Of a stretch of DNA of 64,000 bases, positions 7,535 to 15,272 are shown one piece after another (position 1 is the first letter of the stretch; each line of letters starts with the position of its first letter). Origin of the DNA: an uncultured Eubacterium sp. (GTDB lineage Bacteria > Bacillota > Clostridia > Lachnospirales > Lachnospiraceae). The notes beneath the pieces were generated by a model that saw only the letters and a list, made by a program, of their open reading frames with translations, was not told the DNA's origin and did no database searches. Location: positions 29,972-93,971 of the forward strand of contig CAJUTM010000008.1 in assembly GCA_910589595.1 (NCBI GenBank). The letters are read 5' to 3'. The translations under genes and the position numbers were made by a program.

Positions 7535-9235
7535 TTACTCTGCTGCAATCCTCTCTACCTCGGAAATGGAAGTAACACCTTTCAATACCAGCTTGACCGC
7601 TCCCAGCCGAAGTGTTGTCATCCCTTCCGAAAGCGCTGTCTTCTGTATCTCATCCGCTCCCCCGCCGGCTGTAATCACTTTCCGTATCTCCTTGGATATC
7701 GTCATAATCTCGTAAACGCCAATTCGTCCGCGGTATCCGGTGCCGTTGCAAAATGCGCACCCTTGTCCGTTCGGCTCGTAAACAACGGGCTCCGCGTCAC
7801 CGCGCAGGTGCAGTCTTTTCTTATCTTCTTCCGTCAGATTATGCCTTTTCTTGCACTTTGGACACAGCCGCCGCACAAGTCGCTGTGCGATAATACCCTC
7901 GGTAGAATCAGCAATCAAATAAGGCTCTACCCCCATATCCTCCAAACGGGTTACGGTACTTGCCGCACTGTTTGTATGTAGCGTACTGACAACTAAATGG
8001 CCGGTAATAGCCGCTTTTACCGCTATACCTGCCGTCTCCTCATCTCGTATCTCTCCAATCATAATAATATCGGGATCCTGACGAAGAATGGAGCGCAGGG
8101 CAGAGGCAAAAGTTAGTCCGGCTTTTTCATTTACCTGTACCTGATTGATACCATCGACATCCGCCTCCACCGGATCCTCTACTGTAACTATATTCACACT
8201 ACCGGAATTCAATTCACTCAATACCGTATAAAGCGTCGTGGATTTTCCGCTTCCGGTCGGGCCGGTTACAAGAATAATACCATGCGGCTTATGAACCAGA
8301 TCATCAAACCGCTTTAATTCCAATTCCGGAAAACCAAGTTCACTCTTGTCTCTTGTCAGCGCCGACTTTGAAGCCAGACGCATAACCACTTTTTCACCAA
8401 AAACAGTAGGCAGGCTGGATACACGGATATCGTATTCGACGCGGTTAAACCGCTGTGTCATACGGCCGTCCTGCGGCGCACGTTTTTCTGCGATATTCAT
8501 ACCGCTGATAATCTTTATGCGGGCAATAATCGCATTGAGAAGTTCCCTTTCATAACGCATCATTTCCTGCATGACGCCATCAATACGGAAACGTACCCGA
8601 ACGCTGTTCTCGAGAGCTTCAATATGAATATCACTGGCGCGCTCATTGACCGCCTGCTCGATAATTTTGTTTACTAACAATACAATCGGCGCGTTGTCTA
8701 CCTCTTCGTTCGTCTCCTCCTGCTTTTCCCTCGCACTCTGCTGCTCACGCCGCTCTTTCGAATACGTCTCGGCCATCTTCGCTACCTGCTCGTTACCATA
8801 GTAACGCTCAATTCCGAAGTGAACATCCGACGGCGTCGCAACCATCGCTTCTATCTGCATATTTGTGACAATGCCAAGGTCGTCCATCGCCAGAATATCC
8901 AAAGGGTCAGACATCGCCACGCGTAATATATTCGGATTATCCTCATCTAACTCGACCGGCAGTACATTATGCTTGCGCACAATAGATTCCGGTAACAGGG
9001 CAATTACTTCCGGCGCCAGCTTCGCCTCGCGAATGCGCGCAATCGGGAACCCCATCTGCTGATGTAATGCTTCCGCAATTTCATTTTCATTGGTAAACTT
9101 TAATTCAATTAACGTCTGCCCTAAACGCAGTCCCAGTTCACGCTGTTTCTTCAGCGCCTCTCCGAGCTGTTCTTTTGTAACTACGCCGGCATCAACTAGC
9201 AAATCACCCAGTCGCTTTCTTTTTCTTCCAATCAT
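7535..9235 (-). CDS. pilB: type IV pilus extension ATPase with MshEN (c-di-GMP-binding type) domain
   Basis: A 566-residue assembly ATPase. At residues 8-31 and 37-60 two 24-residue motifs, RLGDLLVDAGVVTKEQLGEA and RLGQTLIELKFTNENEIAEA (each continuing for four residues to a final Gln), are separated by the five residues RELGL: the spacing and pattern known from MshEN domains that bind c-di-GMP. The second motif has Lys where Gly is usual. Next come an N2 domain and the motor domain with Walker A GPTGSGKSTT, Asp box, Walker B and a Cys4 zinc site (CPKC and CAFC). It polymerises pilin at the cytoplasmic face. It starts 12 bases after a small membrane-peptide gene. Confidence 0.93.
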   Translation of the reverse strand: MIGRKRKRLGDLLVDAGVVTKEQLGEALKKQRELGLRLGQTLIELKFTNENEIAEALHQQMGFPIARIREAKLAPEVIALLPESIVRKHNVLPVELDEDNPNILRVAMSDPLDILAMDDLGIVTNMQIEAMVATPSDVHFGIERYYGNEQVAKMAETYSKERREQQSAREKQEETNEEVDNAPIVLLVNKIIEQAVNERASDIHIEALENSVRVRFRIDGVMQEMMRYERELLNAIIARIKIISGMNIAEKRAPQDGRMTQRFNRVEYDIRVSSLPTVFGEKVVMRLASKSALTRDKSELGFPELELKRFDDLVHKPHGIILVTGPTGSGKSTTLYTVLSELNSGSVNIVTVEDPVEADVDGINQVQVNEKAGLTFASALRSILRQDPDIIMIGEIRDEETAGIAVKAAITGHLVVSTLHTNSAASTVTRLEDMGVEPYLIADSTEGIIAQRLVRRLCPKCKKRHNLTEEDKKRLHLRGDAEPVVYEPNGQGCAFCNGTGYRGRIGVYEIMTISKEIRKVITAGGGADEIQKTALSEGMTTLRLGAVKLVLKGVTSISEVERIAAE

Positions 9236-9247
9236 TTTTCCATCACC

Positions 9248-9388
9248 TTAATTTTCAGAAGTCTCCACTGCTTCTTTCTTATTTTTCTTTTTGCGGAAAC
9301 GAATGCCCAAGGCAATTCCCATCGCTGCTACTGCTGCAAAAAGCACTAGTCTTCCCACGTAATATACGATTTCACTCCATATGGCCAT
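9248..9388 (-). CDS. 46-residue single-span membrane peptide at head of pil operon
   Basis: A 46-codon frame with an AGGAGG ribosome site 9 bases upstream of its ATG. It encodes one hydrophobic helix (about residues 6-30, VYYVGRLVLFAAVAAMGIAL) and a very basic tail (RFRKKKNKKEA) that, by the positive-inside rule, would sit in the cytoplasm. It ends 12 bases before pilB, so it is very probably part of the pilus operon. No family recognised. A perfect 7-bp inverted repeat (aatcggc/gccgatt, 9410-9425) sits just upstream between it and hisIE. Confidence 0.6.
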   Translation of the reverse strand: MAIWSEIVYYVGRLVLFAAVAAMGIALGIRFRKKKNKKEAVETSEN

Positions 9389-9442
9389 CACGCATGTCCT
9401 CCTTTCCGGAATCGGCCTGCCGATTTTAAATATATAAATTTT

Positions 9443-10690
9443 CTATCTTCTGTTGGCCAGTTCTTTTACTACCTCGTCCCACGTCAAACCGCATTCGGCC
9501 ATCAGTACCATTAAATGGTATAGAAAATCTGCAATTTCGTATTTTAGTTCTTCTGCGTTGGGATTCTTGGCAGCAATTATAATTTCTGCCGCTTCCTCCC
9601 CGCATTTTTTTAATATTTTGTCAATCCCTTTGCTGAACAGATAGTTCGTGTAAGAACCCTCTTTGGGATTGTTCTTGCGGTGTAATATCGTCTCAAAATC
9701 TTCCTGCAAGATTGTCAGCGGATTCGTATCTATATATTCTTTCTTCGCCAGTTCCTGAAAGAAACAACTGTACTTACCCGTATGGCAGGCGGCGCCAACC
9801 TGATGCACCTTCGCCAGAATAGTATCTCTGTCGCAATCCAGACACAGCTCTTTTACATACTGATAATGTCCCGACGTATCCCCCTTGCACCACAGTTCCT
9901 GCCGGCTGCGGCTGTAGTAAGTCATCTTGCCGGTCTCACAAGTCAGACGGTATGATTCTTCATTCATATATGCCATCATCAGAACTTGTCCTGTCCGGTA
10001 ATCCTGAACGATACACGGAACCAGTCCCCTCTCGTCGGCTTTAAATTCGGAGAAAGGTATCGCCGTCTCGAACGTGTTCATGCAAATACCCGCCTGCTTC
10101 ATATTGCGCTTTACTTTGTACAAATCTTTTCTCTCGAAATAATTGGTCGCTACCCCCGACACGCCGGGAAGTTTATACAAGTCTTCCAAATCGTTGCGCA
10201 GGAGGCTGTCTCTTATAATAATATTCTTGCCGCAGGCTTCCAGTTTTTTGGCGAGCAGTTCTCCCGCCGTTACATGCTTGACAAGGAGCGTGTCTGCCGA
10301 GAACGAAATCTTTTCGTAAGAAACGTCGTCTCCGACTTCTATTAATATTTTATCGCTGCCAAACCGCCCTACCGCCTCTTTGACAACACCCATGTCAGGG
10401 CAGATATCGTATTTGATTACTACGCGGTCAGCCCCTGTATAAAATGCTTTTTTTACGTCTTCGAATTTTCCGACATACATCCCGACAAAAAACGGAATAT
10501 CTATCTTACTTTCTATCTGCTTTAATGTTTCGAGAAACTCCTGCCTCTCTTTTTCTATTTTGGAATAATTATATAGAAACAATTCATCCGCTCCCGCAAA
10601 ACAATAATCTTCCGCCATAGTTATAATATTGGCTGACAATTCATTTTCTCCATTGATAAATGGAATCAGTTTTTTGCAGACCACCACCAT
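9443..10690 (-). CDS. hisIE: phosphoribosyl-AMP cyclohydrolase / phosphoribosyl-ATP pyrophosphatase with N-terminal barrel-like domain
   Basis: A 415-residue protein for histidine steps 2 and 3. Residues from about 215 to 320 are HisI: metal motif DCDRDT, WCKGDTSGHYQ and CHTGKYSCFFQ. Residues from about 325 to 412 are HisE: KKCGEEAAEIIIAAKNPNAE and EIADFLYHLMVLMAECG. A normal HisIE has about 200-230 residues; here about 210 extra N-terminal residues resemble a worn (beta-alpha)8 barrel of the HisA/HisF kind (for example GADELFLYNYSK and ATNYFERKDLYK). The catalytic pattern of HisA/HisF is not obvious, so the domain may be structural. It follows hisB by 14 bp. Confidence 0.88.
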   Translation of the reverse strand: MVVVCKKLIPFINGENELSANIITMAEDYCFAGADELFLYNYSKIEKERQEFLETLKQIESKIDIPFFVGMYVGKFEDVKKAFYTGADRVVIKYDICPDMGVVKEAVGRFGSDKILIEVGDDVSYEKISFSADTLLVKHVTAGELLAKKLEACGKNIIIRDSLLRNDLEDLYKLPGVSGVATNYFERKDLYKVKRNMKQAGICMNTFETAIPFSEFKADERGLVPCIVQDYRTGQVLMMAYMNEESYRLTCETGKMTYYSRSRQELWCKGDTSGHYQYVKELCLDCDRDTILAKVHQVGAACHTGKYSCFFQELAKKEYIDTNPLTILQEDFETILHRKNNPKEGSYTNYLFSKGIDKILKKCGEEAAEIIIAAKNPNAEELKYEIADFLYHLMVLMAECGLTWDEVVKELANRR

Positions 10691-10704
10691 CGCCCCCTCT
10701 TCTG

Positions 10705-11292
10705 TTATAAAATGCCTTTTGTTGAAAGCACGCCCTGAATCCTTTCATCTATCCGCGACGCCATATCCATTGATTTGGCAACTGCCTTAAACATCGCCTC
10801 CACGACATGATGCGTGTTTTCTCCGGCCAGTTGGCGGATATGTAAATTCATCTGCGCTCCGCTGGCGAGTCCGGCAAAAAATTCTTTCACCGTCTCCGTC
10901 TCCATCGTTCCCAGACGCTCTGCCTGCAGCGCAGCGTCATAAGCAAAATACGTTCTCCCCGATAAATCGAGAGACGCCATCACCAGCGCGTCGTCCATCG
11001 GTAATACAAAGCTGCCGAACCGGCAAATCCCCTCTTTGTCTCCCAACGCTTCCAAAAATGTCTGTCCGAGTACAATTCCGGTATCCTCTACGGTATGATG
11101 GGCATCCACATGAATATCTCCTTCTACGGAAACAGCCATATCAAACAAGCCGTGTCTGGCAAATCCCTCCAGCATATGGTCAAAAAAACCAATCCCCGTA
11201 CGGATATCGTATTGTCCGGAACCATCCAAATCCAGTTCAATAACAATTTCCGTCTCTCTGGTGTCTCTTTCGCATCTTGCAAACCGACTCAT
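10705..11292 (-). CDS. hisB: imidazoleglycerol-phosphate dehydratase
   Basis: A 195-residue single-function HisB, the size usual for Gram-positive bacteria. The manganese-binding motifs are intact: DAHHTVEDTG and HHVVEAMFKA, plus DHMLEGFARHG near the N-terminus. It removes water from imidazole glycerol phosphate (histidine step 7). It heads the small his pair with hisIE; a promoter lies between it and trmD. The other his genes are not in the window. Confidence 0.97.
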   Translation of the reverse strand: MSRFARCERDTRETEIVIELDLDGSGQYDIRTGIGFFDHMLEGFARHGLFDMAVSVEGDIHVDAHHTVEDTGIVLGQTFLEALGDKEGICRFGSFVLPMDDALVMASLDLSGRTYFAYDAALQAERLGTMETETVKEFFAGLASGAQMNLHIRQLAGENTHHVVEAMFKAVAKSMDMASRIDERIQGVLSTKGIL

Positions 11293-11333
11293 TTCATGCC
11301 CTCCTCGTTTTTTAACGCAATAACTCTTTTTTT

Positions 11334-11362
11334 ATTATACCGTTTTAGCGTGCAAAAAGCAA
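11334..11362 (-). promoter_or_regulatory. promoter of hisB-hisIE
   Basis: -35 TTGCTT (11357-11362), 17-base spacer, perfect -10 TATAAT (11334-11339), read leftward. It lies in the 74-bp gap between the trmD stop and the hisB start, so the his pair can be transcribed apart from the trmD operon. Confidence 0.65.
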
Positions 11363-11366
11363 GGTT

Positions 11367-12068
11367 TTAGCTTAAGTTTTCCGTCTTCCATTTCTCATAC
11401 AAATCCGGACGCCTCTCCCTTGTTCTTATCTCCGATTGCTCCTGCCTCCAATTGCTGATTTTTTCATGGTGGCCGCTCAACAGAACATCCGGCACGCTCC
11501 GTCCCATAAATTCAACAGGACGCGTATATTGCGGATATTCGAGCAAGCCGTCGGAAAAACTATCTGTCTGTGCCGAGACATCATTATTGAGAACGCCGGG
11601 CACCATACGGGCAATCGCATCCATCATCACCAGCGCAGGCAATTCTCCCCCCGTCAGTACATAATCGCCAATTGATACATAATCGGTCACAATCTCTTCG
11701 AGTACCCGCTCGTCAATTCCCTCATAGTGGCCGCACAAAAAGAGAATACTCTTTTCTGCCGAATATTCCCTTGCCATTTCCTGCCGGAACACTTGCCCCT
11801 GCGGAGTGAGATAGACAACTCGTGGCCGCTCTCCCAATTCACTGCAGATGCTCTCAAAACAGCGGTACACCGGCTCTGCTTCCATCACCATACCGGCGCC
11901 TCCGCCATACGGATAATCATCCACCTTTTTATGCTTATCCAGTGTATAATCCCGTATATTGCGCACTTCCAGCTTAATATGCCCCGCCTCGACAGCGCGC
12001 CCGAGAATACTCGTATTCATACAGGATTCAATCATTTCCGGAAACAAAGTCATAACATAATAATTCAT
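11367..12068 (-). CDS. trmD: tRNA (guanine-N1-)-methyltransferase
   Basis: A 233-residue SPOUT-class enzyme that makes m1G37 in tRNAs. The trefoil-knot AdoMet site is clear: LFLCGHYEGIDERV, SIGDYVLTGGELPALVMMDA and the N-terminal YPYGGGAGMVMEAEP. Length is normal. One base separates it from rimM; the order rpsP-khpA-rimM-trmD is conserved in Firmicutes. Confidence 0.97.
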   Translation of the reverse strand: MNYYVMTLFPEMIESCMNTSILGRAVEAGHIKLEVRNIRDYTLDKHKKVDDYPYGGGAGMVMEAEPVYRCFESICSELGERPRVVYLTPQGQVFRQEMAREYSAEKSILFLCGHYEGIDERVLEEIVTDYVSIGDYVLTGGELPALVMMDAIARMVPGVLNNDVSAQTDSFSDGLLEYPQYTRPVEFMGRSVPDVLLSGHHEKISNWRQEQSEIRTRERRPDLYEKWKTENLS

Positions 12069-12069
12069 T

Positions 12070-12579
12070 CTAATCCATCAATCCTTTCATCACATGGGCA
12101 ATGACAACACCTTCTTTTGTGTCCACTTTTTTAATGCACTCTGGAATGATGGGAAACAGCACTTCTCTGCCCCCGCCGGTCTCTATGGAAAAAACATTAT
12201 TGGCGCCTGTCTCAATTACATCTTTGACAATTCCTATTTCCAATCCATCTTCATCAAGCACCTTTGCACCAATAACATCACAGAAATAGAACTGCCCCTC
12301 TTTCAGCGGCAGGGCGTTTTCCCGCGTAACCATAATATCGCATTGGCGCAATTGCTCCACTTCGTTGATATTATTAAATTCCCGAAACTTTAAAATTACC
12401 ATATTTTTAAAATACTTTGCATGTTCCACATGCAGCGTCATATTTTCTCCTTTTGCCACCAGAATAACTTCATCTGTCTTATCGAATCGTTTTATATCAT
12501 CCGTCGTCGGATATACTTTTACTTCTCCACGGATACCGTGCGGTTTTGTTACCACTCCGATACGAAGCATATCTTCCAT
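12070..12579 (-). CDS. rimM: 16S rRNA processing protein RimM
   Basis: A 169-residue protein with the N-terminal RimM beta-barrel (IGVVTKPHGIRGEVKVYPTT) and a C-terminal PRC-barrel (about residues 95-165, GQFYFCDVIGAKVLDEDG). It binds ribosomal protein S19 and helps mature the 30S head. Placed between khpA and trmD as in other Firmicutes. Confidence 0.95.
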   Translation of the reverse strand: MEDMLRIGVVTKPHGIRGEVKVYPTTDDIKRFDKTDEVILVAKGENMTLHVEHAKYFKNMVILKFREFNNINEVEQLRQCDIMVTRENALPLKEGQFYFCDVIGAKVLDEDGLEIGIVKDVIETGANNVFSIETGGGREVLFPIIPECIKKVDTKEGVVIAHVMKGLMD

Positions 12580-12608
12580 ATTTTTCCCCTCTCTGTCAAA
12601 CGAATAAC

Positions 12609-12639
12609 AATCCCCCGCAAGCTCTGCTTACAGGGGATT
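12609..12639 (-). other. hairpin between khpA and rimM
   Basis: An inverted repeat (aatcccc at 12609-12615 with ggggatt at 12633-12639, plus an inner AAGC/GCTT helix) in the 89-bp gap between khpA and rimM. There is no clear U-run after it on the minus strand, so it is more likely an mRNA processing or stability element, or a weak attenuator that lowers trmD/rimM relative to rpsP. Confidence 0.35.
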
Positions 12640-12668
12640 ATTTGCGGCATCTCTGCCGTTTTTCATTC

Positions 12669-12896
12669 TTATTGAATGTCTACCATAATTTTTTTGTCAC
12701 TTTTGGAGCCTGCAGCACGAACTACAGTACGAATTGCCTTGGCAATCCGCCCCTGCTTTCCAATCACTTTACCCATATCGGCAGGTGCGACCGTAAGATT
12801 GAGAACAATCTGACTATCATCTTCCGTTTCGGTGACAACAACTTCATCCTGACTGTCCACTAATGCACTGGCAATAACTTCTACTAATTCTTTCAT
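12669..12896 (-). CDS. khpA: KH-domain RNA-binding protein KhpA (YlqC)
   Basis: A 75-residue single KH domain protein with the GxxG loop as GKQGRIAKAIRTVVRAAG. Small KH proteins of this family bind RNA, often as a heterodimer with KhpB/Jag, and affect cell size and division in Firmicutes. It lies 11 bases after rpsP, its usual neighbour. Confidence 0.93.
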   Translation of the reverse strand: MKELVEVIASALVDSQDEVVVTETEDDSQIVLNLTVAPADMGKVIGKQGRIAKAIRTVVRAAGSKSDKKIMVDIQ

Positions 12897-12907
12897 TACC
12901 GGCCCTC

Positions 12908-13153
12908 CTATTTCTCAATACCTGCCTGTTTAAATAAACGTGCGACAACATCCGTAGGCTGAGCACCATTCTGCAGCCATTTCTTAGCTGCTTCCTCATC
13001 TACTTTTACTACACTAGGTTCCTGATTTGGGTCATAAGTACCAATCTCAGCGATATTCTTTCCATCTCGCGGAGACCTTTCATCAGCAACTACGATTCTA
13101 TAAAATGGTGACTTCTTCTGACCTAATCTCTTTAATCTAATCTTTACTGCCAC
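12908..13153 (-). CDS. rpsP: 30S ribosomal protein S16
   Basis: An 81-residue S16 (AVKIRLKRLGQKKSPFYRIV). A frame can begin at a GTG at 13162, but the next GTG at 13153 is 8 bases from the AGGAGG site and gives the family's normal N-terminus, so GTG at 13153 is the likely start. It follows ffh in the ylxM-ffh-rpsP-khpA-rimM-trmD operon. Confidence 0.96.
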   Translation of the reverse strand: MAVKIRLKRLGQKKSPFYRIVVADERSPRDGKNIAEIGTYDPNQEPSVVKVDEEAAKKWLQNGAQPTDVVARLFKQAGIEK

Positions 13154-13227
13154 GTCTCTCACCTCCTTATCTTCATACTGAAATATATATCCAAAGAAGA
13201 ATATGAATTGGTATTCTTCCGGAATGT

Positions 13228-14583
13228 CTACATACCGCCGAACGGGAATTTGAAACCTCCGAAACCACCTTTTCGGCGTCCCTTGCCGGACATCATGCCC
13301 GACATCTGTTTCATCATCTTGCGGCTCTGCTCAAACTGCTTGACTAGCCGGTTTACTTCACTAATGTCAACGCCGGCTCCCGCTGCAATGCGCCGCTTGC
13401 GGGAGGGATTAATAATATTCGGATTTGTCCGTTCTTCCAGCGTCATGGAATAGATAATAGCCTCAGTTCCCTTGAGCGCATCGTCATCAACCTCTAAATC
13501 CGACGGCAGGCCCATCCCCGGCAGCATACTAAGAATGCTGGACAGACCACCCATTTTTTTCATCTGCTGCATCTGCTCAAGGAAGTCGTTAAAATCAAAC
13601 TCGGCTTTCTTAATCTTTTTCGCCATTTTGGCGGCCTTTTCCTCGTCCATCTCGGCTTCCGCTTTTTCAATCAGCGAAAGCACGTCGCCCATACCAAGAA
13701 TACGGGACGCCATACGGTCGGGATAAAACTGCTCCAAATCTGATAATTTTTCTCCCATACCGACATAGTATATCGGACATCCTGTCACCGCGCGGATGGA
13801 AAGCGCGGCGCCGCCTCTCGTATCACTATCTAACTTCGTGAGTACGATACCATCTATCTTTAACTTCTCGTTAAACGTCGTCGCCACGTTAACGGCATCC
13901 TGACCCGTCATGGAATCTACAACAAGAATTGTCTGATGCACTCGTACATTATCTTTGATTTTCACGAGTTCTTCCATCATCTCTTCATCTACATGAAGAC
14001 GTCCAGCCGTGTCAAGGATTACTACATTGTTGCCGTTTTTGGCGGCATGCTCCACCGCCGCCTTGGCGATGTCTACCGGACTGTGGCCGGTTCCCATAGA
14101 GAACACCGGAACTTCCTGCTTATCACCGTTAATCTGTAACTGTTCTATCGCCGCCGGACGATAAATATCACAGGCGGCCAGCAGCGGTTTTTTCCCTTTC
14201 TGCTTTAACTTGCCCGCAATTTTCGCAGTTGTTGTCGTCTTACCAGCTCCCTGTAAGCCGCACATCATAATTATCGTAATTTCATTACCGGAAAGCAGCT
14301 CGAGTTCCACCGCCGTCTCGCCCATCATTTTGACAAGTTCTTCATTTACAAACTTAATGACCGTTTGCCCCGGCGTCAAACTGTTGAGCACGTCTTCCCC
14401 CGTCGCTCTTTCCTGTACCGCTTTCGTAAACTGCTTTACTACTTTGAAATTAACATCCGCCTCCAAAAGCGCCATCTTAACTTCGCGAAGCGCTGCCTTA
14501 ACATCCGCTTCGGATAGTCTGCCTTTGCTGCGCAGACCCTTGAAAACATGTTGTAATTTTTCTGACAGACTATCAAACGCCAT
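13228..14583 (-). CDS. ffh: signal recognition particle GTPase Ffh (SRP54)
   Basis: A 451-residue SRP54. N domain (about 1-85), G domain with G1 GLQGAGKTTTTAKIA, DTAGRLHVDEEMM and TKLDSDTRGGAALS, then the methionine-rich M domain (about 300-440) with the RNA-binding NPSRKRRIAAGAG. It binds SRP RNA and signal sequences on the ribosome and docks with FtsY. The glycine/lysine-rich tail (GKGRRKGGFGG) is short. ylxM lies directly upstream, as usual. Confidence 0.97.
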   Translation of the reverse strand: MAFDSLSEKLQHVFKGLRSKGRLSEADVKAALREVKMALLEADVNFKVVKQFTKAVQERATGEDVLNSLTPGQTVIKFVNEELVKMMGETAVELELLSGNEITIIMMCGLQGAGKTTTTAKIAGKLKQKGKKPLLAACDIYRPAAIEQLQINGDKQEVPVFSMGTGHSPVDIAKAAVEHAAKNGNNVVILDTAGRLHVDEEMMEELVKIKDNVRVHQTILVVDSMTGQDAVNVATTFNEKLKIDGIVLTKLDSDTRGGAALSIRAVTGCPIYYVGMGEKLSDLEQFYPDRMASRILGMGDVLSLIEKAEAEMDEEKAAKMAKKIKKAEFDFNDFLEQMQQMKKMGGLSSILSMLPGMGLPSDLEVDDDALKGTEAIIYSMTLEERTNPNIINPSRKRRIAAGAGVDISEVNRLVKQFEQSRKMMKQMSGMMSGKGRRKGGFGGFKFPFGGM

Positions 14584-14620
14584 GACCCCGCACCGCCCTT
14601 TCTATCCCGAAAAAACTCAG

Positions 14621-14983
14621 TCAGATAATATCATAAATTTCCTCTGCCAAGACCGCAATCTCCTTTGATAAAACCTCGTCCTGACCGCGTCCGGCAACCT
14701 CTTCCATCTGCTGTAATTTTACTTTCATCACCTGAAACTTCTCGACAAGGTGTAACTTTTCCTCGTATCCGCGAAGCTTTGTACGGCACCGTCTCACAAT
14801 ATCGTAGACGCCCTGTCTCGTCATCTGCTGTTCTCCGGCAATCTCTGCCAGCGAATAATTGTGCCACACATAATCTTCAAATATACGACGATGATTCTCC
14901 TTTAACAACGCCCCATAAAAATCATAAAGATTCGAGAGTTCAACAAGTTCGTCCGGCTCCCGCAAAGACTTATCTTTTTCCAA
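14621..14983 (-). CDS. ylxM: YlxM-family helix-turn-helix protein (SRP-associated)
   Basis: A 120-residue protein of the YlxM/p13 family: sigma-70 region-4-like helix-turn-helix (YSLAEIAGEQQMTRQGVYDI) then a coiled coil. YlxM is encoded with ffh and modulates SRP GTPase activity in streptococci. The open frame extends to 15052, but that part covers the promoter; the likely start is TTG at 14983-14981 (MEKDKSLREPDEL). Its ribosome site (GGCGGTGA) lies in the 3' arm of a perfect 12-bp inverted repeat. Confidence 0.85.
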   Translation of the reverse strand: MEKDKSLREPDELVELSNLYDFYGALLKENHRRIFEDYVWHNYSLAEIAGEQQMTRQGVYDIVRRCRTKLRGYEEKLHLVEKFQVMKVKLQQMEEVAGRGQDEVLSKEIAVLAEEIYDII

Positions 14984-14990
14984 AAAATCA

Positions 14991-15021
14991 CCGCCTGTAA
15001 AGTTTTTTTCTTTACAGGCGG
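14991..15021 (-). promoter_or_regulatory. perfect inverted repeat over transcription start and RBS of ylxM
   Basis: ccgcctgtaaag (14991-15002) and ctttacaggcgg (15010-15021) form a perfect 12-bp inverted repeat with a 7-base T loop. On the minus strand it is followed by TGATTTTTT, so it looks like an intrinsic terminator, yet the ylxM start codon is made from the end of that T run. The promoter just upstream would place the RNA start inside the first arm. It could be an operator, an attenuator or a site that hides the ribosome site. Confidence 0.55.
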
Positions 15022-15022
15022 T

Positions 15023-15052
15023 ATTATATCGCAAAACAGTGTTCCCTGTCAA
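15023..15052 (-). promoter_or_regulatory. promoter of ylxM-ffh-rpsP-khpA-rimM-trmD
   Basis: Consensus hexamers on both sides: -35 TTGACA (15047-15052) and -10 TATAAT (15023-15028), 18-base spacer, read leftward. Fits a highly expressed translation and secretion operon. Confidence 0.8.
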
Positions 15053-15169
15053 GGGGAAATTATTTGATTTTCGGGTAAGGTTCCCGTTTTCTTTTCATGT
15101 TGATACTTCTTTAACCGATATTGTATGCTTCTGTTTTTCCTTCTGAAGCTAACCTTTAGCTTTATTATA

Positions 15170-15213
15170 AATAGAAAACACCCTTTACCGTGTTATTATC
15201 CGCGGCAAAGGGC
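15170..15213 (-). terminator. intrinsic terminator of the small-gene unit
   Basis: Stem CCCTTTGCCG/CGGTAAAGGG (15203-15212 with 15181-15190, one G-U pair) followed on the minus strand by TGTTTTCTATTT. It closes the transcript of the small gene and micro-ORF to its right. The rest of 15053-15170 shows only a short hairpin (agctaa/ttagct) and no gene. Confidence 0.55.
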
Positions 15214-15258
15214 GTAGAGGTGGTAGCAGGCAGACCCGCTATTCTTTGGTTTTTTCAA
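15196..15258 (-). CDS. possible 20-residue peptide MKKPKNSGSACYHLYALCRG
   Basis: The stop codon of the preceding small gene lies within a strong TAAGGAGG site; ten bases later TTG opens a 20-codon frame with two cysteines, ending in TAA inside the terminator hairpin. Nothing beyond the ribosome site and spacing supports it, and I do not recognise the peptide. Confidence 0.3.
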   Translation of the reverse strand: MKKPKNSGSACYHLYALCRG

Positions 15259-15272
15259 GCTTAAAAACCTCC

